Positions 38,235 to 48,409 of a DNA stretch of 64,000 bases are shown in pieces. The position numbers and the translations under genes were made by a program. Source of the DNA: Tricholomella constricta (taxonomy: Eukaryota; Basidiomycota; Agaricomycetes; Agaricales; Lyophyllaceae); NCBI GenBank assembly GCA_013368375.1, contig JAACJP010000043.1, positions 310,001 to 374,000 of the forward strand, written 5' to 3'. Numbering within the stretch: position 1 is the stretch's first letter; each line of letters starts with the position of its first letter. The notes under the pieces were generated by a model. The model worked only from the letters and a program-made list of their open reading frames with translations, ran no database searches and had not been told where the DNA came from.

Positions 38235-38919
38235 GGCTGGGATCAACGCGTGACGCTCTTCTCGATGCGTATTATGGGTACGGGCATAATATTCAGCCTG
38301 GTAGGACTTCAATTGGATGACTGATTGACGTCTGACTCTAGTGAATCGAGATAGATGCGCCTGATTCGCCGAAAGTCCCGGAGGGCACTTGAATATAACA
38401 ACCGCAAACAACGTCAATCACGATAATGGTCACCCCTGGGCAAGAGTCCACAGACGCTGGGTCTTACTCGATTGCAATCAAAAGAAGAAGAAGGTCGGAA
38501 TTTGAAAGAAGGAGAAGGCAGGATTGATGGGGGTCTGGCCCATCAGCCAAACACATGGCATGCTTGCTGACATTTTTACTCTTATCCTCCTTTTTAAGGC
38601 ATCATTGTCACATTGTGACCTAAATAACTGCAAAATATATCCTGTCCGTATATGGAGCACCACATACTGTTCTGGGCAAACCATGGAATGATAAAGGACC
38701 CGCAGCAATGGCTTACTGGGTCGCCTTGGAAATCAGCCGTGAAAATCGCTCTTTTTTCCTCGGAGAAGCTCTCTCCTTGTCGGTGGAGGTCTTGGACCGA
38801 TAAAATTCTGTTCTTCCATCTATTTTGAGTGTGCTGTAGAATTTGGGATACCTGCAGAGGTTTGGAGAACTCGTCAATTTACTTACTCCCTCTGTTCGGG
38901 ATTTCTGTGCTTGCCCACC
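38235..38919. other. Intergenic, promoters of NAT and the transposase-like gene
   Basis: 685 bp between divergent genes. A 34-bp segment at 38371-38404 (GAAAGTCCCGG...GAATATAACAA) recurs with 3 mismatches at 59736-59769, upstream of the Sld3-like gene. No gene seen. Confidence 0.4.
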
Positions 38920-41900
38920 ATGTCAAGACAACGGATCACAATTCAGGACTTGCTAAATCCTCTGGAGCACTCTGCAGGTCATGACTTGGATGCCCCAAAT
39001 GCTCCAATTCCTGTGCAATACAACGTACAGCTTAACAGGCAGACAGTTCTCTCAAAGTTATATACCTATCCTTTGAACACATCACTGGAATACCCCGAAA
39101 CCAGTGGCGCAGATTCTGATATAGGACCTGTGGGACACCTCTTCAGCTTAGACCCCCTGGCTTGGACTAGACCTCTACTGGATGCTGTATATTCAAGAGG
39201 TCCACCCAAAGGATACTCTAAGCCATCGGAACCCATCTATTGCAGCCTCCTTCGAAACATTGAAACCAACGAACTTGTTCCTTGTAGAAAAAAACACTCT
39301 ACATGTATGTCCCTCTCCTCTTTCAGGCTCAGAAAGCTCATTAGCGTTGTTTAGGCCAAGGCATGAAGATCTGTCCATTTGGCGATCGTGAATTCTTAAC
39401 AAAGGCCCATACTCTTGCTACTCCGGAGACGTTGCGCCTCAGACTTGTGGAGAGCAGGGGAGAGCCTATAGACGGCACTACTTCTGGCAGGGATGTCTTT
39501 ATGAATACCTCGGCATTTCTTTGCGCCCTTCAAAGGCTTGGTTGCATGGGTGCTCTCCATGAGACCACCATACCTAGATCAGATGAAGAAGAGGCTAGAC
39601 GCCTTGAGCGACTTGCTCACGAATCTTATCTTGCCAGGGGATACTCAGGAGGAAAGGTGACATGCGATGGTAGATTTGTGTTTGGCTATTCGTATTCTGG
39701 GAAGCCCTTTATAAAGTTAGTTAGTTGTCGCTTTGGCTGCTTTAATAGTCAATTTAAATGTGTTTCTCCAGATGCGAACATTATTCTAAGAAATTAAATC
39801 GGGACCACTACTGCAACATGAGCCTAGAGACCACCGGCTCCTATGATGTGGAATACATCGAGGCTGTGTTAAACAATGACTTGGATGAGATAGCGAGAAT
39901 TGAGCGCCGAGCCTTAGGTGTGATGGGCACTGGTCCTCTGGCGACCTGCACTACAGTGGCAAATTTTTCCGAGCAAAAACTTTTTTGTCGTGCGTATAAA
40001 GTTGTCTTTTACCGCAGGATTCATTTCTAAATGTCATTGTTGGATAGCGTCAGTACACAGAGACGGCAATAATTGCTTGATCCAACCAGCACTTGAGCGT
40101 GTCCTCTGTACATGCAGATATCATGAATACGAGCCTCTGGAGGAATACCGACATGTCTGTCCCTATATCCTTGTCACCTCCAAAGGACCACACTCTCATC
40201 CTATTCCTACACCTACCAAAACACCTCGTCACCTTCGCGATCAGATCTGTGATCTCCTCTGCTCCATGAAAGATACTGATCTTGCGGATATGAACCCAAG
40301 ATCCTTCATTCGCAGTGCAGTGGTTGAAGCATATCTAAAAAGAAAACTTCCCAACACTATTGGCCCGACGCTCAGTGACGTTCATGCATCATTGGCTAAT
40401 CGGTATCACTTGAAGGCATATATTGATCAAATCAAGAAGGAATGCTTCCCTTGTGGCACAGGATGGGATGATATGACATTAAAGCATGAGATACAATGTG
40501 CGATATACTGACACTTACCTAGGAGTTTGTTATCTCTTTGAACAACAAAATGTTCATCTCCCATCAGAGCTCCACTACATTTGCCGAGTGATAGATATTC
40601 CTTATGCGGAGGCCAGTAACAACGATGACGAGGGAGACGACACGGAGGATGAGGAGTGTAATCAAACTGACCGCCTTCAGATAATTGTTTGCATGACCAA
40701 GGATTCCAGTCGCCGCCTTTTAAATGCTCAGTATCTTCAAAGCGACATCGGTCACAAAAGAGTTGTTGGCTTTAAAGAATTTGAGGTCACCTGTGTGGAT
40801 AGAGAGACCAATACAAGTGAGTTTGCACCTAATAATATATTTGGCCAGCTCACAAGTTGAATTATTCAGGTATGACGCTCTGTCGTGTATATTTAAACAG
40901 GCAGACCGGGCAAGCACATCTGCGCGTTCTAGAAGAAATAGAGAGTATAGTAGAAGAAGATATGGGTACCCGTCTGCGCTGGCGGCACATACATGGTGCA
41001 AGTGGTTCAGATGATTATCAGGGCATGATCCTACAGTGGACGGCAGATCAGCACCTTGGCCAGGCAAAAGGTCAGAATCTCGATAATGTTTTTTTTCGTA
41101 ACTTAGTAAAGAAATCTAGGGTTGGGATTGCACCTTCAACGCCTTGCACAAAGGAGCATTACCAAACTGGACCTGCATCAGCAGGATCGAACTGTGGCAT
41201 CTCTTTCTCCTTTGGAACATCTGTGGCGAGTTTTTCGTCTCTGTTACGTTCACTTCCTTAGGAACATACGCAAGTGCGCTGTAAGCGACGAAGTCAGAAA
41301 CCTCATGCGAAGTCTAGTCTGTATAACTCATTGTGAATGGGACGAGACTATTGAGCAGATTAAGGAGAAGGGAGGACAGGCAGCATTGAGTAAGTCCTCA
41401 TGTCGTACAGAGACAACTGTTAGGGCAACCTTACAGTGGAGCGCTATCACACTGACAAGGGGGAATCCGAAGTTATATTATGTACAGTAAGGAATGTAGT
41501 AAAGGCAGGCCTACCTGACAAGGGGGAATCCGAAGAGAATAGACTAAAGGATTCCCAGATGTCAGGGGAACGACTATATACGACGTATGTACGTGAGGGC
41601 AGGTCCTCTAAGGTATACTGTACATGTAATGACAGGGAAGGGTCAGTGGCGCGTGTATGTACATGTCCCCGACGCTGTCCGACCCTCGTGACTCAGGGTG
41701 CAGGCACGAGGTTGGGCGCGTGATCATCTGAGGAGTGATCGGTCACGTGCTCATCCGAAGAATCGGATGGTCACGTGATCGCAGTCAGGGGACGGTTGGT
41801 GATTAAATGAGTGTATGGGTATGTAGGAGTATGAACACAACGCTGGGGGCGGAGCGTCGGGGATGCGATCGGGATCGGGACGAGAGCGATCGTGCGCAGT

Positions 41901-44900
41901 CGGGGGACGACCAGAGAGCGTCGGAGGGCGTGAACGGGAGTTCCCCTGACATCACCCCCCCTTTTGAATCGCAACGACTCGGTGCGGGGTGATGCTGGCG
42001 AAGACAGCAGGGGACAACGTGAAGATTCCGCGAATGTGGCGTGCGGCGTCGGGGTGGTCGCGATGGAACTTGCGTACCAGGTCGGGGGCGGAGACATGTT
42101 CGCGAGGCTCCCAGGAGGCTTCCTCATAGCCGTATCCTTTCCACAGAACTTTGTACTGAAGTTTCTTGCGGAAGATACGGCTGTCGAGGATTTTGTCAAC
42201 CTCGTAATGGGGTTCATCGTCGATGATGTCGGGGGGCGGTGGTGGATCGGCTCGCCGACCTTGGATCGGGTCGGCAACGGCGGGGACGAGCTTCACGACG
42301 TGGAAGACCGGGTGGATGCGCTTCATGGACTGAGGCAGCAGAAGACGATATGCGAGCGGGCCGACTCGCCTTTGCACGACGAACGGACCAAGGTAGCGAT
42401 GCGACAATTTCTTGGACGGTCGGGTCGTAGAAATGTCGGTCGCATCCAAGTACACCTTGTCGCCGGGCTGGTAGTCGGGCGCTGGGGCATGTCGCTGGTT
42501 GTAATACCGTTCCATGTCGTCTTTCGCCTTTGAAAGCGCCGCCTTGGCTTCCTCCTGTGCTTCCTTCATGCGCTCCACGAACTCGTCGGCCGACTCGTTC
42601 TTGGAAGCGCCCCGACGCGGCTCGAAGCCCATGCGCGGATGCCGACCAGTGTCGAGCAGGAAGGGGGTCTACTGCGTCGCCGAATGTACGTGGTTGTTGT
42701 AACTGAATTCGGCGTCGGGCAGGAGATCCTCCCAGTCGTTCTGGCGCTCGTTGCAGAAGACCCGCAAGAATTGTTCCAGCTCCTGATTCACGCGCTCGGT
42801 CTGTCCATCGGTCTGCGGGTGGTACGCCGTCGAAGCCGACAGCTTGATACCCAGGAGTCGGTACAGTTCGCGCGTGAATTCGGCGACGAACTGTGGACCT
42901 CGATCGGAGATGAAGGCGTCTGGGAGACCGTGGAGCTTCCAGACGTGGCGACGGTAGAGGTTCGCAGCCCCCAAAGCCGAACAAGTCGTGTGCGACGCGA
43001 TGAAGTGCGCGCGCTTTCCGACCGAATCCACGATGTTCATGATCGCGTCGTGGCCATTGGACTCGGGGAGTTCGGTGATGAAGTCGACCGACACGACGTT
43101 CCATCGGCCTTCAGGGATTGGGAGCGACTGCAGCTGTCCAACAGGGAGTTGGCGGCGGGGTTTCGTGCGCAAGCACATGTCACAGGTGCTGGTGTAGGAC
43201 CCGATGAAACGCGACATCTGGGGCCACCAGTAGTTGCGCGACACCAGCTCTAACGTCTTCCAGCGACCTGGGTGACCAGCGACCTTGGAGTCGTGGTGGT
43301 GCTCCACGATGCGTCGGCGGAGGTCAGGAACGTTCGGGACGTAGATCCGTCCACGGAACGTGAGCAGACCGCCTTCCTCTCCCCACTCGCCGAAGCGAAG
43401 AGAGCGACCGGCGATCTTGGATGCCTTGACCAGTTGCGCCGCTTTCGCGACCGCATCCTCCTGTGCACCGTCACGGTTGCCCTTGCGAATTGCCTTCAGT
43501 ACGTCATCCTCTTCTCCGACCAGTACGAGACCTTCAGTCGCGCGAACCGCGAAGAACTCGGGCTTGAGCAGCACAATGTCGGCATTGTCGGCACTCCCGT
43601 CGCCGTGGTCGGCTCGACGCGACAAGGCGTCGGGTTTGCCCATGCTGCGACCAGGGCGATGGTGGAGAGCGAAGTCGAAGTTGGCGAGATAGAGCGACCA
43701 CCGAGCTTGACGCCGATTGAGTTTCTTCGCGGTGAGGAAGTACTCGAGGTTTTTGTGGTCGGTCCAGATCTCCACCTTGTGCTTCGCACCTTCTACGAAA
43801 TGTCGCCACTCCTCTAGAGACCGAATGATCGCCAGCATCTCCTTGTCGTGGATCTCGTAGTTCCGCTCGACCGCATTCAAACTCTTCGAGTAGAACGCGA
43901 CCGGGTGCCACTTGCCGTCGGTCGGCGACTCCTGCGAGAGGACCGCGCCCGTTGCGAAGTCGGACGAGTCGGCTTCGATGCGATACTGTCGGTCGTCGTC
44001 GGGGAACATGAGGACTGGCCCCGACGTGATCGCCTCCTTCAGGAGTTGGAAAGCCGACTGTTCCGACTCTTCCCAGCGCCAGGCGACGTCCTTGCCTGTC
44101 AGATCGAACAGGGGTCGGGCGTGGTGCGAGAAGTCCTGGACCAACCGTCGGTAGAAATTGGTGAAGCCTAAGAACGCTTGCACCTCTTTCTTGTTCCTCG
44201 GCGCCGGCCATTCCGACACTCCAGCGACCTTGACTGGGTCCATTTCCGCTTGCCCGTGCGAGATGATTAGCCCAAGATACTCGATCTTGGTCTGTTCGAA
44301 CTCGCATTTCTCGGGTTTTAAGAACAACTGATGTTCGCGGAGTCGGTCCAATACGAGTCGCGCGACCCGACGGTGCTCCTCGAGAGTCTTGGTGTAAATC
44401 AAGATATCGTCGAGGTACACGCAAACAACACCCTCGGCGATCAGATCGCGGAAGATGTCGTTCATCATGGTCTGGAATGTCGCTGGGCTATTTGTGAGGC
44501 CGAAGAACATGACAAGCGGCTCAAAGAGACCGCGGTTCGTCCGAAACGCTGCCTTCCACTCGTCGCCTTCCTTGATCCGAACGTTGTTGTACCCCCATCG
44601 GACGTCTAGCTTGGTGAAGTACCGCGCGCCGCGAAGGTTGTTCACCAGTTCGCTAATGAGGGGCAGCGGGTACCGATTCTTCACCGTAAGCGCGTTGAGC
44701 GTCCGATAGTCCTGTACCAGTCGGAGCGACCCGTCCTTCTTCTTGATGAAGAAGACCGGCGACGCCATGGGCGACTTGGACGGTCGGATGCGACCTGTCT
44801 CGAGGTTCTCTTTAAGGAACGCGTCGAGTTCGACCTGTTCTGCCGGTGACAGCGGGTAGACCTTCGTGCCGGTTGGCGACGCGCCCGGCTCCAGTTCGAT

Positions 44901-47900
44901 GGCGTGGTCCCATTGCTTGCGCTCTGGGAGCTCGTCGAACGCGACTTTGGAGAAGACATCTTCAAAGTCATGGAGGTGGGTCGGTACGGCGTCGCGGAAC
45001 GTTTTGGGCACGGAGTTAGCAGCGTGCGCTTCCGCAAGTCGCTGCGATATCGTTTGGCTGGCCCGAATATGTTCAGCGGTCGGGGTCGGGTGGATCGCGG
45101 TCGCAAAGATGCGATCGCCGTTCAGGAAGGTTTCCACCAGGAAGTCGTCGGACTCTGGGTCGGGTTCCTCCAGGATCGGAGTGTAGGGGAGGAACTCGTC
45201 GCCATCCGAGTCGTCCTCGACGTAGGGACTGGTCGGGGCACGCAGGTCGGGCTCAACTGTCGGAATGCCGTCGGCCCGACAAGCGTGAATTGCTGCGCGC
45301 ACCTTGGTGCGTGCGCGTCGATCAGCCTTGACCTCGTCCTTGCAGGTGTCGCAGTGTGTCGGACAGCGGCTCATCTTTACCTCCTTGGTCGCCCAGTCGA
45401 TCTCGGGGTTGTGGTTTTTAAGCCAATTGAACCCGAGGATCATGTCTTGTTTGCCTAACTGGGTGACCCCGAAGATAGCGCGCTCGGTGTGACCGTCGTA
45501 CCGTAGCACTGCCTCCACAATACACGAGACAGAGCCAGCCTCGTTGAGGGTTCCGTCGACATTGTACACCGGGGACGACCGACTGAGCGCCTTCGTTGTG
45601 AGCTTATGCTTTTCAACAAAGGCCGCATTGATGAAGCTGCCGGTCGCCCCGCTATCCACTAGTGCAGTGATCGCGTGCGACTCCTGAGTGTCGGTGGTCT
45701 CCAATTTGACGTCCAACCACAGGGATCTGGGGCAAGGGATGGCGGCGACCACAAGGCGACGTGGTAGGCGCTTCTCCCAGCGTGGTAGCCCACGGCGCGA
45801 CCTAATGATCGGGTCGGGCGTTGGGTCGACCGACGGAGTCTGTGGGGCTGCTGTCTCCTCCAGAACGTCCATGGGTTCGACAGAGAGGGGGGCGAAACGG
45901 TTCCGACTGGTCGTGGGGAGTGGGCGACTGGTCTGCGATCCGACCGACAGCATGGGCTGAGGTGCGATGGTGCTAGGCAAGGTCGGAACGGGCAGTACGA
46001 CGGGGGTCGGTGTCGTGTCAGCCGTGGTCATCTCCTGGCGGACCTGTCGGTGCATGATTAACCGATCCAAAGTCTGCTCCAAGTGGCGACAAGTGTCGTC
46101 GGCGGTTGGCGCTCTGACCGAAACCTCCGTCGGTGGAGTCGGTGCGGGGTCGGCATAACCGAGGAACTCCTCCTCTGTTCGCATGATGAAGTCCTGCGAG
46201 CGCGCCATTGCTAGCCACTCCTCGATCTTCTCATCATGAGGTCGCCCAGTAGTGATGGTGCCCAGGCGTTGACAGAGCTGGGGGTCCATTCCACGACGAA
46301 ACTTCATGACGAGGTGTCGCCCGTCGGGGTACCGAGCCTTGTGGCGCAGGGAACGGAACGAATCGATGTACTCATCGATGGTCCGACCATTCTGAAAATA
46401 GGCCGATGACTCGAGCGCAAGTGCGGCGTTGGCGACCTCGTTCATTGGGCAGAACTCGGTGGTGAAGGTCGCCTGGAAGTCGTCCCAGGTCGGGAAGGCT
46501 TCCTGGATTGTGGCGCATTGGAAAACCCGCTCCACGAAGTCAGCAGCACGACCCTGCTGCATGAACGAAAGCACCCAGGCAACGCGGGCATGCTCATTGG
46601 GAAAGTGTCTCGGGCACAGGAGCATGTACAGTTTGCACGCGTTGAGGAACGCGCGACCGCCCGACCGAGATCCATCGAGAATGGGCGGGAGCGACATCGG
46701 GGGCGACGCCGCTACGTCGCGCGACGTCGATCGGTGTTCGTCGGGTGTCGGGGTTACCCCCAACTGCGACTCCGACGAGCCGTTTGCTGCTATAGAGGCA
46801 GCGGGTGGGTTCCGTGTGAGGAGTGATTCGAAAAGAACGAACAGACGGTCCATACTAGCCGAGTTGGAGGTGTGGTGGGTGGTGAGAGCCGATACCATGG
46901 TTTCCAGACCCTCTAGTCGCTGCTCCGGCGTGAGCACGGGAGCTTGCGATGAGAGTGTTGTAGTTCCACGATCCGACATCTCGAGACGGGACTTAGCGAC
47001 GGTCGAAGCGAACGGGCGTCTGACAATGCTGCGCGCGGCGAACACGTGTTTCGGCGCGAGGGCTTGACTCGTCAACCTTGTCGGGTCTCTGGGATTAGTC
47101 TATTCTGCTGTTAGGGCAACCTTACAGTGGAGCGCTATCACACTGACAAGGGGGAATCCGAAGTTATATTATGTATAGTAAGGAATGTAGTAAAGGCAGG
47201 CCTACCTGACAAGGGGGAATCCGAAGAGAATAGACTAAAGGATTCCCAGATGTCAGGGGAACGACTATATACGACGTATGTACGTGAGGGCAGGTCCTCT
47301 AAGGTATACTGTACATGTAATGACAGGGAAGGGTCAGTGGCGCGTGTATGTACATGTCCCCGACGCTGTCCGACCCTCGTGACTCAGGGTGCAGGCACGA
47401 GGTTGGGCGCGTGATCATCTGAGGAGTGATCGGTCACGTGCTCATCCGAAGAATCGGATGGTCACGTGATCGCAGTCAGGGGACGGTTGGTGATTAAATG
47501 AGTGTATGGGTATGTAGGAGTATGAACACAACGCTGGGGGCGGAGCGTCGGGGATGCGATCGGGATCGGGACGAGAGCGATCGTGCGCAGTCGGGGGACG
47601 ACCAGAGAGCGTCGGAGGGCGTGAACGGGAGTTCCCCTGACAACAACATAATTACTTACTTTTTTAGGCTGGATCTCTGACAAAGAGCGATGTGGCTTTG
47701 CCTTTCCAGGAATATGCTGGGAAAAGAGCTTGATTCTTTTAACAGTATGGCGAGCAGGAGAAGCCAGCAGCAATGTGGTGGAGAGCGTTCATGCAAATGT
47801 GAATAGAGAAGGTGTGAGGTGTACACTCCTTGGCGGCCTAATAAAGGGACAGCATTTTGACAATAACAAGCGAAAATCTCTCACTGTAAGATTTGACGTT

Positions 47901-48387
47901 GATGTCTTATGAAAGCTTGTATATATTAACCATTGTGATAGGTACTGGAGGATACGGGCATACGACCAACTTACAAGTCTGGTCATCTCTCCGAGAACGC
48001 GCTCAAAAATCTCAAACGACAGGGCAAGTAATACATTTGCTTGCACTACTAAAAGAGGACAATTGCTCACAAGATTGTGCAGGCCATGCACATCACAGGT
48101 CGTTGATGCAAGAAGACGTCAAAATTGAGTCTTACAATGAGAAGTATCTGGGGCTCAAAGGGAAGTTGAACACTGCTAAGCAGGCCCTGCTGGACGCCCT
48201 ATATCAGCAGTTACAAACGATTGATAGAGAGGACATCAATCCCCGGGCAAAAGAGAGACTGGTGAAAAGCGTAGAGGCGGCAGAGAGCAAATACCAGAAA
48301 GCAGAAAGGGCCTATCTGCGCCAAGTGGATTTGGGAATTCTGCTCGTTGGCACAGGCTCCGGCAAAGTTGCATTAAAAGTACCATAG
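38920..48387 (+). CDS. Transposase-like agaricomycete protein, split by an LTR retrotransposon in an intron
   Basis: Exons 38920-39304, 39355-39715, 39772-39989, 40048-~40500, ~40520-40816, 40870-41070, 41120-41389, then across the retroelement 47668-47885, 47942-48023, 48083-48387. Conserved blocks of a repetitive agaricomycete family as I remember it: HSTCQGMKICPFGD, GGKVTCDGRF, KCEHYSKKLNRDHY, LRIIVCMT-like LQIIVCMTKDSSRRLLNAQ, then DKERCGFAFPGICWEKS, WRAGEASSNVVESVHANVNREG and a VGTGSGKVALKVP end. Many Cys/His residues and the ES..HA..NREG block recall MULE-like transposases, but no DDE triad is assigned. The junction near 40490-40560 gives a stop with every splice choice I tried, so the gene may be broken there. 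Intron 48024-48082 is GC-AG. Confidence 0.6.
41413..41417 (+). repeat. Target-site duplication, left (ACAAC)
   Basis: Five bases immediately before the left LTR, identical to 47643-47647. Confidence 0.93.
41418..41951 (-). repeat. 3' LTR of the chromovirus (left copy)
   Basis: 534 bp, plus-strand ends TGTTAGGG and CCCTGACA. Internal features: a 21-bp direct repeat beginning CTGACAAGGG (at ~41452 and ~41515), two TCACGTG palindromes around 41743 and 41771, with an ATCCGA/TCGGAT inverted pair between them. Confidence 0.95.
41952..41970 (-). other. Polypurine tract
   Basis: On the minus strand, CAAAAGGGGGGGTGA lies directly before the 3' LTR and overlaps the last codons of pol. This is the usual plus-strand primer position. 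Confidence 0.75.
41952..47075 (-). pseudogene. Gag-Pol polyprotein with one in-frame amber codon
   Basis: One frame of 1,707 sense positions interrupted only by TAG at 42669-42671 (codon 1469). Gag-like region (FLNACKLYMLLCPRHFP, no CCHC knuckle seen), aspartic protease ALVDSGATGSFI, reverse transcriptase with VCVYLDDILIYT, RNase H (EADSSDFATGAVLSQ), integrase HH-CC finger (H..H, CDMC) and D,D,E residues in SVDFITE, ISDRGPQF and QTERVNQ, then C-terminal GPFVVQRRVGPLAYRL and a chromodomain (YEVDKILDSR, YKVLWKGYGYEEASWEP). Next to the TAG, family members have two glutamines, so a single CAG-to-TAG change is likely; stop readthrough cannot be excluded. The stop codon abuts the 3' LTR. An internal ATG near 46979 could be the true start. 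Confidence 0.93.
47092..47108 (-). other. Candidate primer-binding site, self-complementary to the LTR
   Basis: The first bases after the 5' LTR on the minus strand read GCAGAATAGACTAATCC, which does not begin with the TGG of most tRNA-type sites. AGAATAGACTAA within it is the exact complement of a 12-nt stretch inside the LTR (plus strand 47227-47238), as expected for Tf1-type self-priming. Confidence 0.5.
47109..47642 (-). repeat. 5' LTR of the chromovirus (right copy)
   Basis: 534 bp. One difference from the left copy was found by eye: TATGTATAG here, TATGTACAG there. Confidence 0.95.
47643..47647 (+). repeat. Target-site duplication, right (ACAAC)
   Basis: Directly follows the right LTR; matches 41413-41417. 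Confidence 0.93.
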
Positions 48388-48409
48388 TCTAGTGTATCAA
48401 GATATATAG

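Larger units (their letters stand above)
41418..47642 (-). mobile_element. Ty3/gypsy chromovirus-type LTR retrotransposon, 6,225 bp
   Basis: Two 534-bp LTRs (TG...CA) differing at one base, 5-bp target duplication, polypurine tract and one Gag-Pol frame reading right to left. Domain order gag, protease, reverse transcriptase, RNase H, integrase, chromodomain defines a Ty3-type chromovirus. Near-identical LTRs mean a very recent insertion. It lies antisense to the host gene, within its intron. Confidence 0.97.
41390..47667 (+). other. Intron inflated from 48 nt to 6,278 nt by retrotransposon insertion
   Basis: Donor GTAAGT at 41390 follows GGQAALS. The acceptor TTTTTTAG ends at 47667 before WISDKERCG. 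Removing the element plus one target-site copy leaves a normal 48-nt intron and restores phase, so the gene could in principle still be spliced. Confidence 0.85.

Noticed and set aside
38920..41389. KDZ (Kyakuja-Dileera-Zisupton) transposase identity
   Set aside because: The YDIACQ-type and other KDZ motifs I know are not present; only a general transposase-like label is kept.
41436..41723. 95-codon frame in each LTR (also 47127-47414)
   Set aside because: Lies wholly in LTR sequence and is repeated only because LTRs are identical; no domain and no start context of note.
42669..46158. Several plus-strand frames over 100 codons across the retroelement
   Set aside because: Antisense to the Gag-Pol frame with its codon bias; no recognisable domains.
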